Source: Coleophoma eucalyptorum (lineage: Eukaryota; Ascomycota; Leotiomycetes; Helotiales; Dermateaceae). From it: DNA of 64,000 nucleotides. The position numbers and the translations under genes were made by a program. Position 1 is the first letter of the stretch. Every line of letters starts with the position of its first letter. Below, one piece after another: positions 24,736 to 36,366 of this stretch. A model generated the notes under the pieces. It searched no databases, was not told where the DNA came from, and saw only the letters and a list, made by a program, of their open reading frames with translations. The stretch covers positions 124,001-188,000 of the forward strand of contig JALRME010000013.1 in NCBI GenBank assembly GCA_026120035.1, in the 5' to 3' direction.

Positions 24736-25381
24736 ATCTTCAACAGTGCAGCTAATCAGAGAACGATGTAAGTAAGCAAGAGTAAGGAGTTTCGATAATG
24801 TATAGAGCACTTGAGCCTCGAGGTATGAACTTCAAGCCCTCCCTCGTTATCCCGCACTGCGGCTTCGGGGTGCCCGGAAAAAGAAAGAGGGGTGGATTTG
24901 GCAGTTGGTCAATCAGCAAATGTCAGCAAGTTTATCAGTCCTTCAGAATGCCCGTTTGATCAATAAGCACGAAAGAGGTCTCTTGGAACTGTATACCAAT
25001 GTGCAATTGCAACCGAGGACCAGCTGAAGGGCAGCTGAAGGGCGGCCGACATGCGATGTGCAACGAACTACTGAGGGAGATAAATGTCGACGTGCAACAT
25101 TCCTGACGCCTTGCAACAAAAGTTGTAGGTGTGCGGGGTATCGTGTCACATGCTTTGTGACCCTTTGAATGACTTTTTGTTAGGGTCTTCAGGTCCCACA
25201 AGACAAAGCTTTTGTAAATCGGATCCTTGCCGGATACATCATGGTCCGACAAAGCAGCTGATGGAAAGAAAATAAATAATTCTTTGTCTTTGGCCTCTTC
25301 GAATCTTCCAAATGGTCGTGTACTCACGTGATATAAAATAGTTCTGTCTTGGGCTGATCGTGTCATCTATGTCGTGAGAAT
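24736..25381. promoter_or_regulatory. Divergent promoter region, iron-ADH / tryptophanyl-tRNA synthetase
   Basis: About 650 bp between divergent starts. Near the synthetase side a CACGTG hexamer (25325-25330) is followed directly by TATAAAA (25332-25338), about 45 nt before an upstream ATG at 25382. No separate gene is supported. Confidence 0.55.
25325..25338 (+). promoter_or_regulatory. E-box plus TATA element
   Basis: CACGTG at 25325-25330, an E-box bound by bHLH factors in fungi, abuts TATAAAA at 25332-25338. The placement suggests transcription begins near 25360-25375, which would put the ATG at 25382 inside the mRNA. Confidence 0.5.
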
Positions 25382-25530
25382 ATGACCTCCCCATTTATTA
25401 AGGAGGAAGTCAACCCAAATTTTGACGAACTAGTCTTGTTAGATAAAATAATGGGTAAAGTCGATGAGGTGATTTCTCCCGGTATGCCATTATTCTTTGC
25501 CGCCGAGCACCCTCGCACCTTAGGAAACAC
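25382..25530 (+). other. Possible 5' coding exon of tryptophanyl-tRNA synthetase (N-terminal extension) or uORF
   Basis: An ATG-started frame of 50 codons (starts MTSPFIKEEVNPNFDELV) runs exactly into a good splice donor, GTGAGT at 25531. The next acceptor (CACTAG, ending 25664) joins it in phase to the synthetase: AC|C AAT ATG GAG. If spliced, the synthetase gains about 51 residues, acidic and not mitochondrial-signal-like. If unspliced, the frame stops at once after the donor (ACG TGA) and is a uORF. I do not recognise the peptide. Confidence 0.45.
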
Positions 25531-25668
25531 GTGAGTATTCTCTTTTTATGTTCACCGCCTCTCGATTCGTCAAAAACTGCAACCCCACGAAGTGACTCAA
25601 ACAAATGAGTACCCCTCCAATTATTCCTCCTTTCATACTTGTGATCAGCCAACAACAACACTAGCAAT

Positions 25669-27193
25669 ATGGAGGAAGCCAAGATTACTGAGGCATTGGC
25701 CAATACTAAGGTCTCCGAGCAAACCGTCGATCCCTACAATGTGCAAGGTGAAATTGGCGAGGATGGAGTGGCCAAAGCCATCAACTACCTGACCTTGGTA
25801 GAGAAGTTTGGTACGCAAGTCCTTACTGCTGCCGACCTGGAGAGATTTGAGAAGGTGACCGGTCATAAGCCTCACCGATTCATGCGCAGAGGCATTGTCT
25901 TTAGTCACCGTGACTTGCACCTTATGCTGGACCGCTATGAGAAAGGAGAACCTTTCTACCTATATACCGGACGCGGACCTAGCAGTGACAGCATGCATAT
26001 TGGACACACAGTTCCTTTTGCATTTACAAAGTATGTCCTCAGCTGGCAATTTTTGGGGTTTAAATGAACCAAGGAACGTTGCACTTTTGCTACTCGTGCT
26101 AATTATCTCTAGGTGGCTACAAGATGTTTTCGATGTGCCATTGATCATTATGCTTACCGACGATGAGAAGTATCTCTTCTCCGAGCACAAGACTATTGAG
26201 GAGGTCCGAAGATATACCGTGGCAAACAGTAAGGACATTATTGCTGTTGGATTTGATCCAAAGAAGACTTTCATCTTTAGCGACTACGACTACATGGGAG
26301 GAGCATTTTACCGCAATGTCACACGCATTTCCAAGCACGTCACCCTGAATGTTGCCCGTGCAGTTTTTGGTTTCAATGAAAGGTAGGGTTTCCCGCATTT
26401 TCTTTTGGGGACAGCAGCTGACCTTTACAGCTCCTGCATAGGCAAGATTCACTTCGGAGCCATTCAAGGCGCTACATCCTTCGCATCTTCTTTCCCACAT
26501 ATCTTTGGCACAGACGAATCAAAGACTAACCTTATTCCATCTTTGATCCCATGTGCTATCGATCAAGATCCCTACTTCAGAATGACTCGTGATGTAGCAG
26601 CTCGTCTGCACTTTGCTAAGCCAGCTCTCATCCATGCACGTTTCTTGGATGCCTTGCAAGGGCCGGGCAGCAAAATGAGTGCCAGTATCGACTCTAGTGC
26701 CATCTTCATGAAGGATGAGCCAAACAAGATTAAGAACAAGATCAACAGATACGCATTTTCAGGAGGACAAGTTACCGAGGCGGAGCAGAGAGAAAAGGGA
26801 GGAGACACTGAAAAGGATGTCTCTTACCAATACCTAACTTTCTTCTTGGAGGATGACGAGGAACTTGAGAAGATCAAGCTTGCTTACCAAAAGGGCGAGA
26901 TGTTGACAGGAGAGCTGAAGGCAAGGTGTATTTCTGAGCTGCAAACATATGTCAAGGAGTTCCAGGAACGAAGGGCTCAGGTTACAGATGAGATGGTCGC
27001 AGATTTCTTTGCTCTTAAGCCGTTGGAATACCGAGGCAACCCTAATGTGACGGCACCAGAAGCTGCTACTGCTGCATCTGATGCCACACCTGCCGGGGAG
27101 TCAACGGATGGGGCACCACTGACCAAGAACCAACTCAAAAAGTTGGAGAAGCAGAAGCAGATCGACGCAAAGAAGGCTGCAAAGGCACAGTAA
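25669..27193 (+). CDS. WRS1: Tryptophanyl-tRNA synthetase, cytosolic
   Basis: Three core exons, 25669-26030, 26113-26382 and 26431-27193, giving 464 aa from [10 protein letters not shown]. The class I HIGH motif is HIGH at residues 110-113 ([10 protein letters not shown]), and the KMSKS loop is KMSAS ([11 protein letters not shown]). [29 protein letters not shown] and YMGGAFYRN are hallmarks of eukaryotic cytosolic TrpRS. It charges tRNA-Trp for cytosolic translation. The C-terminus is a Lys/Ala/Gln-rich tail ([19 protein letters not shown]). The length is slightly above the yeast protein (432 aa) because of this tail. An upstream exon at 25382-25530 may lengthen the N-terminus. Confidence 0.96.
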
Positions 27194-29516
27194 TGGGTCT
27201 TGATGCTTGCGAGACCTACTTATTAAACGCAATATACCCAGCTAGTAAGCAATGTCCTGATGAACTGTACTCGACCCAGTCGTAGCTCAACTATGTTTTC
27301 TCTTGGTACGGTTAGACGTAGTTCTTGGTTGAGATGGCTTAGTGAAGAGGTGCTTGGCTGTGAAGAACTGCTGCGTCTCAAAAATGTGGAATAAAATACC
27401 AACCCAACAGGCTGGCGCTTAGAAGAGCATCAAACATGCACAGGAATGGCTATCATGATCCCATACAGTGACGCTTTACGCGCTTGAAACCTGACATTTC
27501 CAGCCTTGGGACAGCAAACATCGAGAACGCCTAGCGTCTTGCTCTTGTAGCAATCAGAACTAAAAGCGAGTAGAACCCAATGCGCCGTCAGAGAGGCAAA
27601 ACCAACATGCGGTCTTCCTCTAGGCCATAGTCTTCCTTGTTCCACATTCGGTTCATCCATCTGCCCTCAGCCCAGAGGTTGCAGGACCTGTAACCCTTGA
27701 GCTATGAAGCGACCAGAGACAAGACCAGACCAAGCCTGCAAGGCGGGACGATCCAACATCTTTCATGTTATACATACGCCTTAAATCAACTCCAACTAAT
27801 GCAACGAGGTGCTGGGTAGTACAAGCCGGTTTTCAGAGCAAGCAGTGCGCATCTGAGACTTCTCTAAACAGGTTGGAGAACATTTCATTGGCGCTGATAG
27901 CATAAACGCCGTCCAACTACAAGGCTTCAATCTGGATGGGCAAGAGCTACAGCCACAACCTCCATGAAGCGACAGCGTAAACGCAGGCCCCAGCACCACC
28001 GCAATCACGACGGACCAAACTTCATGAACCTTGACCACGGACCATTGTCTGAAAACTAACGAAGCCATCCCAACTCTCGTCACAGCATCGAGCCATTTTT
28101 CCAATATCTCCAAATTTCGAGGTCCACCAACAACCACCACCTTCCGCATCCCCTCGGAGCTCCATTCTACCGTCTCGGCGCCGCGCATGGGGGGGGGGGT
28201 ATTCCAGACCTGACGAAAAAAGAATTGCCATTAATAACCCCTCCAAGGAGCCAAGTGACTAATCTCCAGACCACCCCCTCCGCAAGGCCGCAAGGTACCT
28301 GTCCAAAGAAGGAAGAAACTCACCCCATAATGTTCTATAATTAAGCTACAAATCAATTAATTACCCGCCCTACCTCCCCCTCCCTCTCCCTCCCTCTCCC
28401 CCATCCACCGCCATCCACTCTTTTTATTTATCTACTGGCTTTGCTTTGCTACTTGCTGCACGCTGCAAGCCATCAAGATGCATGGCAACAATCGCAAGAT
28501 GGCCATGTTGCCCCGATCTAGCCGACCGACCGGCCAGCCGGGGGGGAGGGTGGAGGGGAAACGGAGGAAGGACCCTCTCGCTCTTTTTTGTATGTTATTT
28601 TAAATTGTTTAAATTTTACCGAGCCCGTCGCTTGCTTCTCCCCATGTAAAGTAAGTCACGGTACGCAGAGCACGCGTTCATTGCTGCATGCTGCATGCTG
28701 CTTGCTCTGCATGAGGAAAAAACAAAACAAAATACAGGCCTTTTACCGACGGCCGATGGGGGAGTAGAGAATGCTGTTTAGGGTGATGCGGTTGGTGGCT
28801 TTACCGTACTTTGCCCTCTCGTTGCCTTTCTCTTTCGGGCATCTGCAATCCTATTCATGAGAAAGGCTGGCTTTGTTTGTTCTTTTCGGATTCGCTTGGT
28901 GACATGGTGAAAGGGACTCGTGCGGAGATAGGCAATTATTTGTTTATTGGTTTTTTTTATTTTATTTATACTTTTTAATATTGGTTGCGTTGGGTTTTGG
29001 GCTGGTCAAAGGCGTGAGGGGGAGTTGATGATTCGGTTAGTTGTAAGTACCTAGTAGAGTGGTGTGAGGTTTTGCAGATGTACCCTCGTGCTGGTAGTGT
29101 TGCGAGGTGCGCCGTGGTGTCTGACAAAGCCCAACTGACTGTACAGAATTTGCAGGGCACGTTCTTACGGAATGGGAAACCCCTGGTGTGGTGGTATAGA
29201 GCCATGTGATGGGTGGTTTTGGATGGTATCGACCGTTACGTCGTTTACTATAGGCTCTTTTGCCAGTTCCCCAACTTGAGTTCTCCGTGCTATCTCCAAC
29301 TCATGATCAATCACTAAAGAGCATACTGGAGAAGAAGTGACCAAATAGACTGCTTTTTATGACTAGTATCTAGCATGCCTTTCAGCAAAAGAAAAAAAAA
29401 AGGTTAACTTGTAGGGTATAAAGGTTATAACAAAAATAAACCAAAGCTTGTAGCTTTTTCTACGCCTCTAGAATGATATATGCAATAAACAAAAAATGCC
29501 AAAATGAACCGAATAA
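27194..29516. other. Gene-poor region with low-complexity tracts
   Basis: About 2.3 kb between the 3' end of tryptophanyl-tRNA synthetase and the 3' end of the DUF3455 gene. It contains an 11-nt G run (28189-28199), CT-rich tracts (28370-28410), TGCTGCA repeats (28680-28705) and a T-rich stretch (28935-28980). Frames such as 27796-28188 (-) lack domains. The CT-rich tract followed by ATG at 28479 resembles a leader, but the frame after it is only 41 codons. No gene called. Confidence 0.45.
28189..28199. repeat. G11 homopolymer
   Basis: An 11-nt run of G on the plus strand within the gene-poor region; a likely slippage site. Confidence 0.85.
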
Positions 29517-30250
29517 TCAAGCAAAGAACCAATAGCCCGCAGCATACGGTACTGTGATGACACCAGCAGCTGTACATGTGGTTGGGTTCCCACCCGCTGT
29601 GACAACACGATAGACCTCAGAGACGCCCTTGGATCCTCCAGCATCTTCCAACTGCAACCAGGCAACTGCACCCGTCCCATAAGGTCCTACATCTGCCGTG
29701 GCCGGTGCATTCACCGATGCCGTCTTCTTGCCTACGAGAAGATCTCCAAACGTGGTCAGGTCAAAATTCGGGGTCCCTGCAGCATCAAAGTAGTGGTGGC
29801 CAAGATAGTCGAGTGTGTTGCCGTTGATAGTGAGCGAGGTTGTGGGGATGGGGTTGTACACTGCCAATGCTGGAATCGCATTCAGTGCTGCTTCGTCGGA
29901 CCGGGCGAGGGCGGTACCATCGAAGAGTGATGCTACGGCGCCGAGTGCGACTGGCGTGGAGTTTGTGTCTGCGCAGGTGTAGTTTTGGATCCCGCGACCT
30001 ATAGCGGCGAATTTCAGTGTCAGGTTGGCTGATGGAGCTGGGAGCTCAGTCCCGCCTGTTGACAGCATTAGTCTTCTGAAAGGAGGTTATCTTGCTGGGG
30101 CTTCTTACTTCCAGTGACGGGAAGAGCAGGGTAGCAGTCGGAGTCCCGTTGGAGAACTCTTGATGAGAGACTGCCTGTAGGTGCAGCAGTAGCTACTTGA
30201 AGCAGAGCAGCTAGCCCAGCGCCAAGAACGATATTGCGTAGAGAAGGCAT
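29517..30250 (-). CDS. Secreted DUF3455-family protein
   Basis: Two exons, 30109-30250 and 29517-30055, giving 226 aa; the 53-nt intron joins PVTG to SGTELPAPS in phase. The signal peptide is MPSLRNIVLGAGLAALLQVATA, probably cut before APTG. The rest follows the DUF3455 pattern: a beta-rich start (NLTLKFAAIGRGIQNYTC), a Gly/His block (LDYLGHHYFDAAGTPNFDL), a Trp/Leu block (GAVAWLQLEDA) and EVYRVVTAGGNPTTC near the end, with Cys residues that could pair. Such proteins are common in fungal secretomes and are sometimes mislabelled malate dehydrogenase. No catalytic motif is evident and the function is unknown. Confidence 0.82.
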
Positions 30251-33200
30251 CTTTTGCTAATGAAATGTAGGGAACGGGGGTTGACGGTTGTAAGAAATAA
30301 CGTATTCAAGCGAGCTTGTCCCAAGAGAAGCAGTTAAAAGCAGGGAGGTTGAGAGTAAAGTAGGAATAAGAGAAAGAGCTAAGCAGGGTGACCAAGCTGG
30401 GTGGTGATGTGAAGAAAGAACTAGTAATGCAAGTCTACTGCATCATCATAATATATCTGGCAACCGGGCGGGAAGTGCGAGATCCTTATACTTTTTTTCT
30501 TTTTCGGGCTCTTGAAGTCCAACGGGTACAGAGAAGTCGCAGGATAGAGTTGGACTTTGAGATTGCAAAGCACCGCGGATGATCCTTGCTGGTGCAGCAA
30601 GCATGCAGACATACATCGGCTTCTCTGTACCTAGTCAACTTACCCTGGACTGACCAGGACCGACGGACGAACCGACAGGGACAGTGATGCTATTCTTGCG
30701 CGCAGTCGGCGAAAGCAACACTGCAGTAGCAAGTGCTGATGTGGGTGCAAGGATGATGCGCACACTCGCACATGGCACAGTACATTCAAATACAACACAG
30801 TAAGAAGATGCTGGCTCGGCTCGCTTAGAAAATGGCTGGTTGTGAGGTGAGATGAGGATGAGGATGAGGCCAGCCATGCGCCTCTCCGCGCCTCTGTGCT
30901 CCTACCAGGTCCGAGTCCTGTCTCCCTTGTTCTGCTTGTCTACGGCACAGGCGTCCTTGATTTGCTATATGCGTCCCCTCTGCGGAAAACAGATGGCGTG
31001 TGCCGCATTCTGTCGCGGCTATTCAACTGCGGCTTCTTCTAGCCCACGATAGACGCCTTGGTTGTTGTACTTAGTTGCCATGTGCCGTGTGTTTGGAGAG
31101 GACAAGAGAGACGAGGTTATGGGCTTGCGATCCAACAAACTCTATACCGCCCGATAGAAAAAGAAACATACTTTCGTCTTGTTTCTCCCTGGCGAAAGCG
31201 ATCCAAGGCCACGGTGGGGAGGGAGGCTTTTCCCGAAACGAGGATGAGTCTGTTTCTTCGGCTCATACCCTCCTTACCTTGCTTTGCTAAGAGAGGCGTA
31301 AAGCCGTCACACAATCCCCAAAAAAGAAGGTGCTTAGTCGATAAAATTGATACGTGTGTTTGGGACCAGAAAAGCGACATTCTGTCTTATGTGCAGGGTG
31401 CGTTGTTTGGGCGGGGGTTTGCTGATATTCAGGGATCGTAGATCTCCCTTTGGGGAAAGTGGGAAATAAGCGGTAGAGAAGATGTCTGTGACTTGGCGCA
31501 CTGTTCAGAATAGAGCCTCTGTCCAGTTTGATCCTCAAAGTAAGATCCCAACGGCTCTGACCCAGGAAATCCAACGATGAATTCTTTGCGATCAGCGGCG
31601 TGGGAGTAGTCCCAGCATGTTGGCGAGAGGGGCTGAGGAAACTTCAGACGTTAACATTCAGCACGGCCGAGGAAAGGAAGACCTGGTACTCCGTAGAGTT
31701 TCGCGATTCAGAATCACTGAATTCCTCTAGCAAGTCATGCATCATACTTCGTATAGTTCGCATACTTTGCAATGGTGAGTATTGTGCTTCCGACCTCGTA
31801 GTCTGTCATGCCTCTACATTGCAGTCTTTCAAACAGACATCAGACGAACTTTCTCCTGGCCAAAGTAACCCTAAGAAACAAATAGATCGATTTCATTCTC
31901 CTGATCTACGACCATTCTCCACCTCAACGGTTTTCTAACCTGCGCCGTATATCACCAGCTCCGATACGGACATTATTGAAATCCGAACTCTAATGCACCA
32001 CGCTGTATCACATCATAACACTGGTGCATAGTATCCATGGCATGGCATGGTATGGCATAAAGAGGTTCGTGCCCGTGCCTGCTTCTGCGATCCCCTCGCT
32101 CGCTTGCGATCCGGTTTCTCCGACCTCAACTGTAATCCGAAACGTGGAGGCTTATCGATAAAGATGATGCCTAGTACCGCGTTTCAGGAGAGCGAAGAGC
32201 TACACATATAGGAGTTCGCGGAGGTGAGGGCCAGGGGTCGGAGTTCTTTTGTTCTTGTGGATTCTTTGCTCATTGGATTTCTGTTTCGGCGATCTGGGGA
32301 AGTCCTTCGTCCGTTGTTTGCTGTTGCTTGTACTATGAGATGGGTGTTCAACGGTTGGCAGTGCTTCACTCCGCTTCTCGAGAGACCATATTGTTTGACT
32401 TGGACTTGCTGTATCGGTGGTAATTAATCACTGATGACTGGAAAGAAAATAGGGATTAGACGTGGAGCACATTTCGTGGATGTACGTACAATTGAACAAT
32501 ACGCGAGAGTGTCAGATGAGCTCTCTCCCAGCCATGTCCCAACTGTCCGACATCTGTAACAGATCATCTCAAAATCTTGACAAGAATTCATCCCATGCCT
32601 GAGTTAGTCTACCCCTTTCATGATCTACCCTCAGGGTAATAGAAAAGTACTCTGTTGCGCAAGGACCGCTTCAACTCCCAACCGACGCTGCCGTGAACCA
32701 CCCAGAAAAGCGTCCATTACTGATGGTACCCATGTATGGCGATCACACAACCCTCGCGCGAGTCTGCCATACTCTCCGAAGCAAAGTTCCCAGGCTGCCA
32801 GTCGTAAAGCTCCGAAGCAACACAGCGTCTTCCAGGAGAATCCCAAGGGGTCCATGCAGAAGACTTCAGATGGCTTGGCCGATGGATAGCCAAGGAAAAA
32901 CAAAGAATCCTCGTTCAGACAACTCTCATCCGAGTCGGCTTCTCCGCAAGAACTACCTGTCTTTGATGAGAGTTCAGATGCAAAACCCCGAATATTCTTA
33001 AGCTGCTATTTCCATCGTGCGGGAATCTCGCCGGAGTGCACCACCCCGAGAGCCATCTGTCTGACATTCCCGCGAGGTCAGATGCTATAGAGCAGAATTT
33101 TTTTGGGATTGGGATGCTCTTACGAGCCTTACGTGTTTCTTGCATTTCTATTTTGCAACACTTCGCATGGTCGCGAACTGGCTAGAAAGTTGCATACTGC

Positions 33201-33500
33201 TATTAGCCAATTAGCTGATTAAGATAACCTTGGGCTCTCGATTGTCAGTAGCCACGTGCAGCAACATGTACAGCCTGCAAACATAGAGATGGTGCTAATA
33301 AATCTATATCACATTAGCAAATGGCACATAAACATGTGATTTTGCCATTCTGACACTGTTGATACTCCATCATCATCATTATCAAAGAGAAATGTGATGG
33401 GATAGTATATTACATGTCTGTTTTGTTCTCATGTCCTAATCACCAAACCGAGGTGGTGTATATACACTATCTTACAACAATGTACATTTCGTACAATCAT
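30251..33500. other. Gene-poor region, 3.2 kb
   Basis: This begins with the promoter of the DUF3455 gene (30251-30400). Many short frames occur on both strands (for example 31058-31441, 31600-31938, 32620-33001) but none has a recognisable domain, consistent splice sites or a matching second exon. A short direct repeat of catggcat/atggtatgg type lies near 32036-32056. I see no tRNA, transposon ends or coding gene that I can defend. Confidence 0.45.
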
Positions 33501-34781
33501 CTATCGTTTGAGAGACACCTTTTGTCCCTTTCCTTTTGCGCCCTTCACGGGGACAACGACCTCTGGCATCAGAGCAGCTTCAGCTGCACGAGTTGCCATG
33601 ATATCTTCAATCTGCTTGACACCATCAACCAGCGAGCCTTCGAGAGACATTTGCTGATCTTTCTGCAACATGCTTCGACGGTGTGCTTCAATCTCCCCTC
33701 GTCGTTCTGGTGACATTCTCCACTCTTTGGGGAACTTTGGCTTCGTCTTGGTAACGTGATGCCTGGTATCGAGAGGAACATCCGCAAATGTATCAGTGGG
33801 GTCCTGGTCTGAGGTTAATAATTGCTTCCTTTCCACTGACGAGATACTTACCCGTGCTTCCGTCAGAAGTTTGTCCACCAGTCCGCCGAGATATCGTTTG
33901 TTTTGAGCTTGAGTCTCATACATTTCGCTGCTGATCTTAACGATATCCGTTTCTGGGTTGTATCTAACACCGGCCAGCTTTCGAAGCTTGTTTCTTTGCT
34001 GCCTCGTCGTGTTGGGCATGTCTGCCACGCAGAACTCGCAAACAACCTTCTTCTCTGCAGGATGTTGCTCGCCCATGTATGAGGTATATCTGAATCTTAA
34101 TGGCTGGTTCTTGGTCGGGGGCTCGAACGGCTTAGCGAATTCTAGAGATGAGTTAGCTTCTCATGGCCTAGATCTTCGAAAATTGATATCCTCACTTGCT
34201 AATAATGGCATTTCCCACGCTGCTAACCTTGCGTAGTGTCGCATTTCCCTGTGGTGCTCTAATTCCATATGGCCCAGAGTTCCAATGTCATCTTCATCCA
34301 CTTCATCTGACTCCTCATCTTCGAATGGTATCTCTTCGCCCATATTCATGAATGATTCCTTGAATTTCCTTGTCCGTACGGCTTTGCCGTCATCATCATC
34401 CGCCACATCCTTTCCCTCATGCAGGCCCATGGCTCCACTGGCGATAAACTCGTCGATTTGCTGAATTGTGCGCTTCTCGAAAGCCTCTTTCATCTTCTTT
34501 TGGAAGTCTTGTATTTCTTGTGGCGTTTTAGGAGATCCAGTCAAAAGAATAGATTTCTGCTGGGCACCTGATGAAGCTGCTGGTGTTGGTGCTGGCGCAG
34601 GTGCCTCCTTACTCTCGATTGAGTCTGCCTCCGTTCCGTCCGCTGCCTTTTCATTCCTCCATCGCGTCGACGTTGAGAACGGTCTTTGTATCCATGATGG
34701 ACTTGCCGAGCACGACTGTGTTATCGCCCTGCACTGGCTTGCCTTAGCTGTAAATCGTAGATTCCTCACGACCGATGCCAT
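33501..34781 (-). CDS. RSM24: Mitochondrial small ribosomal subunit protein mS35 (Rsm24)
   Basis: Three exons, 34196-34781, 33852-34141 and 33501-33803, giving 392 aa; introns of 54 and 48 nt, both GT...AG and in phase. A basic, Ser/Arg-rich presequence ends around RPFSTSTRWR. A charged linker with Ala/Pro runs is followed by the conserved mS35 core from LGHMELEHHREMRHYARLAA through VVCEFCVADMPNTTRQQRNK, GVRYNPETDIVKISSE and LGGLVDKLLTEAR. The tail is basic (KGAKGKGQKVSLKR). Rsm24 is part of the mitochondrial 37S subunit. The paired VVCEFC Cys residues are usual for the family. It shares a 386-bp promoter region with ALG13 on the other strand. Confidence 0.9.
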
Positions 34782-35167
34782 GGTTGCTTCAAAAGCAAAA
34801 CTGCTCCTTATTGCAGACCAAAGGGCCTGGTCTTTCGTCAGCGCAAATGCTCAATTGTACGCGCAGTAACGCACTCAACACAACCATGCACTACAAAAGC
34901 CTTCTCCAGGTGTTCTGAAGAGTTCCAGTTGTCGAATGGCACGCAAACCTGAAGACTGGTAATCGCTATACAAGCTTCAAAGCTTTGAAAATCGCCAGAC
35001 GACATGATACCAAAAATTATTACCGCCTTGATTATAAGGCGATAATATCTTCACCGCCTTAGAGCATGTCGCCAAAATGCCGAATGAATCGGGATCATCT
35101 TCGTCTACGTGACAAGGCGGACAGTCCCCGAGTCCTAATCGTCTCGGAACAACAACAAATATTCAGC
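34782..35167. promoter_or_regulatory. Divergent promoter region, RSM24 / ALG13, with inverted repeat
   Basis: Only 386 bp separate the two start codons. In its centre, CGCCTT (35025-35030) and AAGGCG (35037-35042) form a 6-bp perfect inverted repeat around GATTAT, extended imperfectly to ATTATT...GATAAT. A third CGCCTT copy lies at 35056-35061. This may be a shared regulatory site. Confidence 0.5.
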
Positions 35168-35881
35168 ATGGCTTCTGATGGCTTAGATAGAGAACTTTTT
35201 GTTACAATTGGTGCGACTGCAGACTTTGATGAATTGCTCAACGCTGTACTGGATTCGGACTTCCAAGCTGTCGCAACTGAACTTAATTTCACCAAAGTGC
35301 ACATTCAGTGCGGCAAGTCACTCGAGAAATGCAAGGCGATTATCAGTACCCAGCAATCCCAGCTTGATTTCAACGTTTTTGATTTCAGGCCTCAGGGGTT
35401 GATTTACGAGATGCGAGCCACCACAGCCGTACCGGGAAAGCGCCATGCTGGCGTTGTGATCACACATGCCGGTGTGTATTCTACCATTTCATGTATTGAC
35501 AGGAAACTTACAAGATTATAGGCGCTGGAACCGTTCTAGATGCAATGCGTCTAGGCTGTCACATAATTGTCGTTCCAAATGAGAGTCTGCTGGACAACCA
35601 CCAAGGTGAATTGGCCGACGAACTGCAAAAGCAAGGATACGTCACGAAAGGAAGGACTGCGTAAGTAAAATCCACACTTGCTTCCATGCAGTCTGCACTC
35701 TTAGTGATATGTGACTAACCTTGGAGATAGATCACTATCGCAAGCGCTTCGACGTTGTGTTGCAGGTATTCCCACTAGTAATTCAAGTTACACGTGGCCA
35801 CCACCAAGTGCCGGCAATGTCACAGAGGTTGTCGATGAAATGGTCTTGAGAGAAGAGGCTATGCATCGCCGTCTGGATTAG
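35168..35881 (+). CDS. ALG13: UDP-N-acetylglucosamine transferase subunit ALG13
   Basis: Three exons, 35168-35471, 35522-35660 and 35731-35881, giving 197 aa. The start is [20 protein letters not shown] at 35168, with the family's typical N-terminal motif; an upstream in-frame ATG at 35066 would add 34 residues of no recognisable character. The C-terminal UDP-GlcNAc-binding region reads [20 protein letters not shown], then [20 protein letters not shown], matching the GT28-type G/H/N/Q pattern. Alg13 is the soluble catalytic half of the Alg13-Alg14 enzyme that adds the second GlcNAc to the dolichol-linked oligosaccharide on the cytosolic face of the ER. Length is close to yeast Alg13 (202 aa). 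Confidence 0.93.
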
Positions 35882-36366
35882 GAGGATTCGCAGCTGTATT
35901 GAAGTATTTTGCAAGCATGGCGTGGAGTTACTTGGAAAGGCGTTCACTAGTTCACTGGATATACCAAAATGGACCGGGGGTTCTCTATAGGTGTCCAAAT
36001 AGGAACAGAATGAAAAATATCCCCTAACCTCTAACACCGGATTTCGATAGAATCCTTTACTGCCTGTTCTTCTTGTATGTTGAGTTAGAAGCTAGGTTTT
36101 ACCAATGACTTAAAGCCCCTTAGGCGCCAATCTACTCGTATTCGTATTATAAACCTATATAATATGGCCGATCCCTCCCTATAGAAATAAACCAGTTTAC
36201 GACCTTAAAATCACGATTTGGTTCTTATTTATCGCTTGATCAAAACATGAGATTTAGCCGCATACTCATAGCTATTATCTCTAGCTTTCTATTGAAAACT
36301 ATCAGCTATCTACTTCCTGTCCACCTTTTTTTTGACCTTTTCCCTTTTTTCCATCAACAAACAGAA
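35882..36366. other. Intergenic region, ALG13 / unrecognised gene
   Basis: About 485 bp, AT-rich after 36100. The last 120 bp (36247-36366) are an open frame that could extend the next gene upstream; see that entry. No other gene. Confidence 0.45.

Noticed and set aside
27796..28246. 130-aa minus-strand frame in the gene-poor region
   Set aside because: No domain or splice partner; it lies in low-complexity DNA.
28479..28604. 41-codon frame after a CT-rich tract and ATG
   Set aside because: The tract looks like a fungal leader, but the frame is too short, Gly/Arg biased and without known relatives.
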